Part shown: piece by piece, positions 13,913-13,952 of the stretch
How the letters are laid out: every line of letters begins with the position of its first letter
Position numbering within the stretch: the stretch's first letter is position 1
NCBI GenBank assembly: GCA_030526455.1
Contig: JAUNCU010000066.1
Location: 1 to 13,952 of the forward strand
DNA from: Bacteroidales bacterium
Lineage (GTDB): Bacteria; Bacteroidota; Bacteroidia; Bacteroidales; Muribaculaceae
Reading direction: 5' to 3'
Length of the DNA: 13,952 nt
Position numbers and translations under genes: made by a program
The notes under the pieces: model-generated
Databases searched by the model: none
Told to the model about the DNA's origin: nothing
The model's input: only the letters and a program-made list of their open reading frames with translations

Positions 13913-13952
13913 TTTTTTCAGGAGTTAAGGAGATTTCTTTGGGAGGAAGTTA

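Noticed and set aside
1..13952. tRNA, rRNA, transposase or integrase genes
   Set aside because: None seen on either strand; no cloverleaf-like intergenic stretch and no recombinase motifs in any frame.

Overview
The window looks like a chromosome segment from a gut-type Bacteroidales bacterium (Prevotella/Muribaculum-like). Three things point there: no gene has a clear Shine-Dalgarno sequence; the promoters I can find follow the Bacteroidetes pattern TTTG - about 20 nt - TAnnTTTG; and EF-P, L34, the long ClpA and the secreted S8 and GH3 enzymes all read as Bacteroidales versions. Most genes are GC-rich, with a bias towards C-ending codons. Genus cannot be fixed from this sequence alone.

Left part (1-4660), plus strand: fcl (GDP-L-fucose synthase), clpS, clpA and aat follow one another with gaps of 31, 24 and 4 nt. 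The run ends at a strong hairpin terminator shared with the convergent gene. ClpS (N-degron adaptor), ClpA (unfoldase) and Aat (adds Leu/Phe to N-termini) form a complete bacterial N-degron module apart from ClpP.

Middle part (4679-10072): a secreted subtilisin-family (S8) protease and the small L34 gene rpmH (only 50 residues) lie on the minus strand. Divergent from rpmH is efp, transcribed from a near mirror-image promoter and ended by a strong terminator. A secreted GH3 beta-glycosidase with an inserted PA14 domain lies on the minus strand and converges on efp.

Right part (10073-13952): an AT-richer island carries an Abi_2/AbiD-F family HEPN protein (10602-11522, minus). Its upstream region is the most interesting item here. 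A perfect Bacteroidetes promoter is followed by about 130 nt with three hairpins. The last hairpin is an intrinsic terminator that ends only 5 nt before the abi start codon. This is the layout expected of a small structured RNA, plausibly an RNA antitoxin or regulator, made ahead of a HEPN RNase toxin. The island is bordered by degenerate GAATT/ACCAAT micro-repeats and a palindrome. Beyond it is a 596-residue TPR protein of unknown function. It may be translationally coupled (ATGA overlap) to a 59-residue ORF that encodes a CxxC knuckle and one membrane helix.

No tRNA, rRNA, CRISPR array, insertion sequence or transposase was seen.
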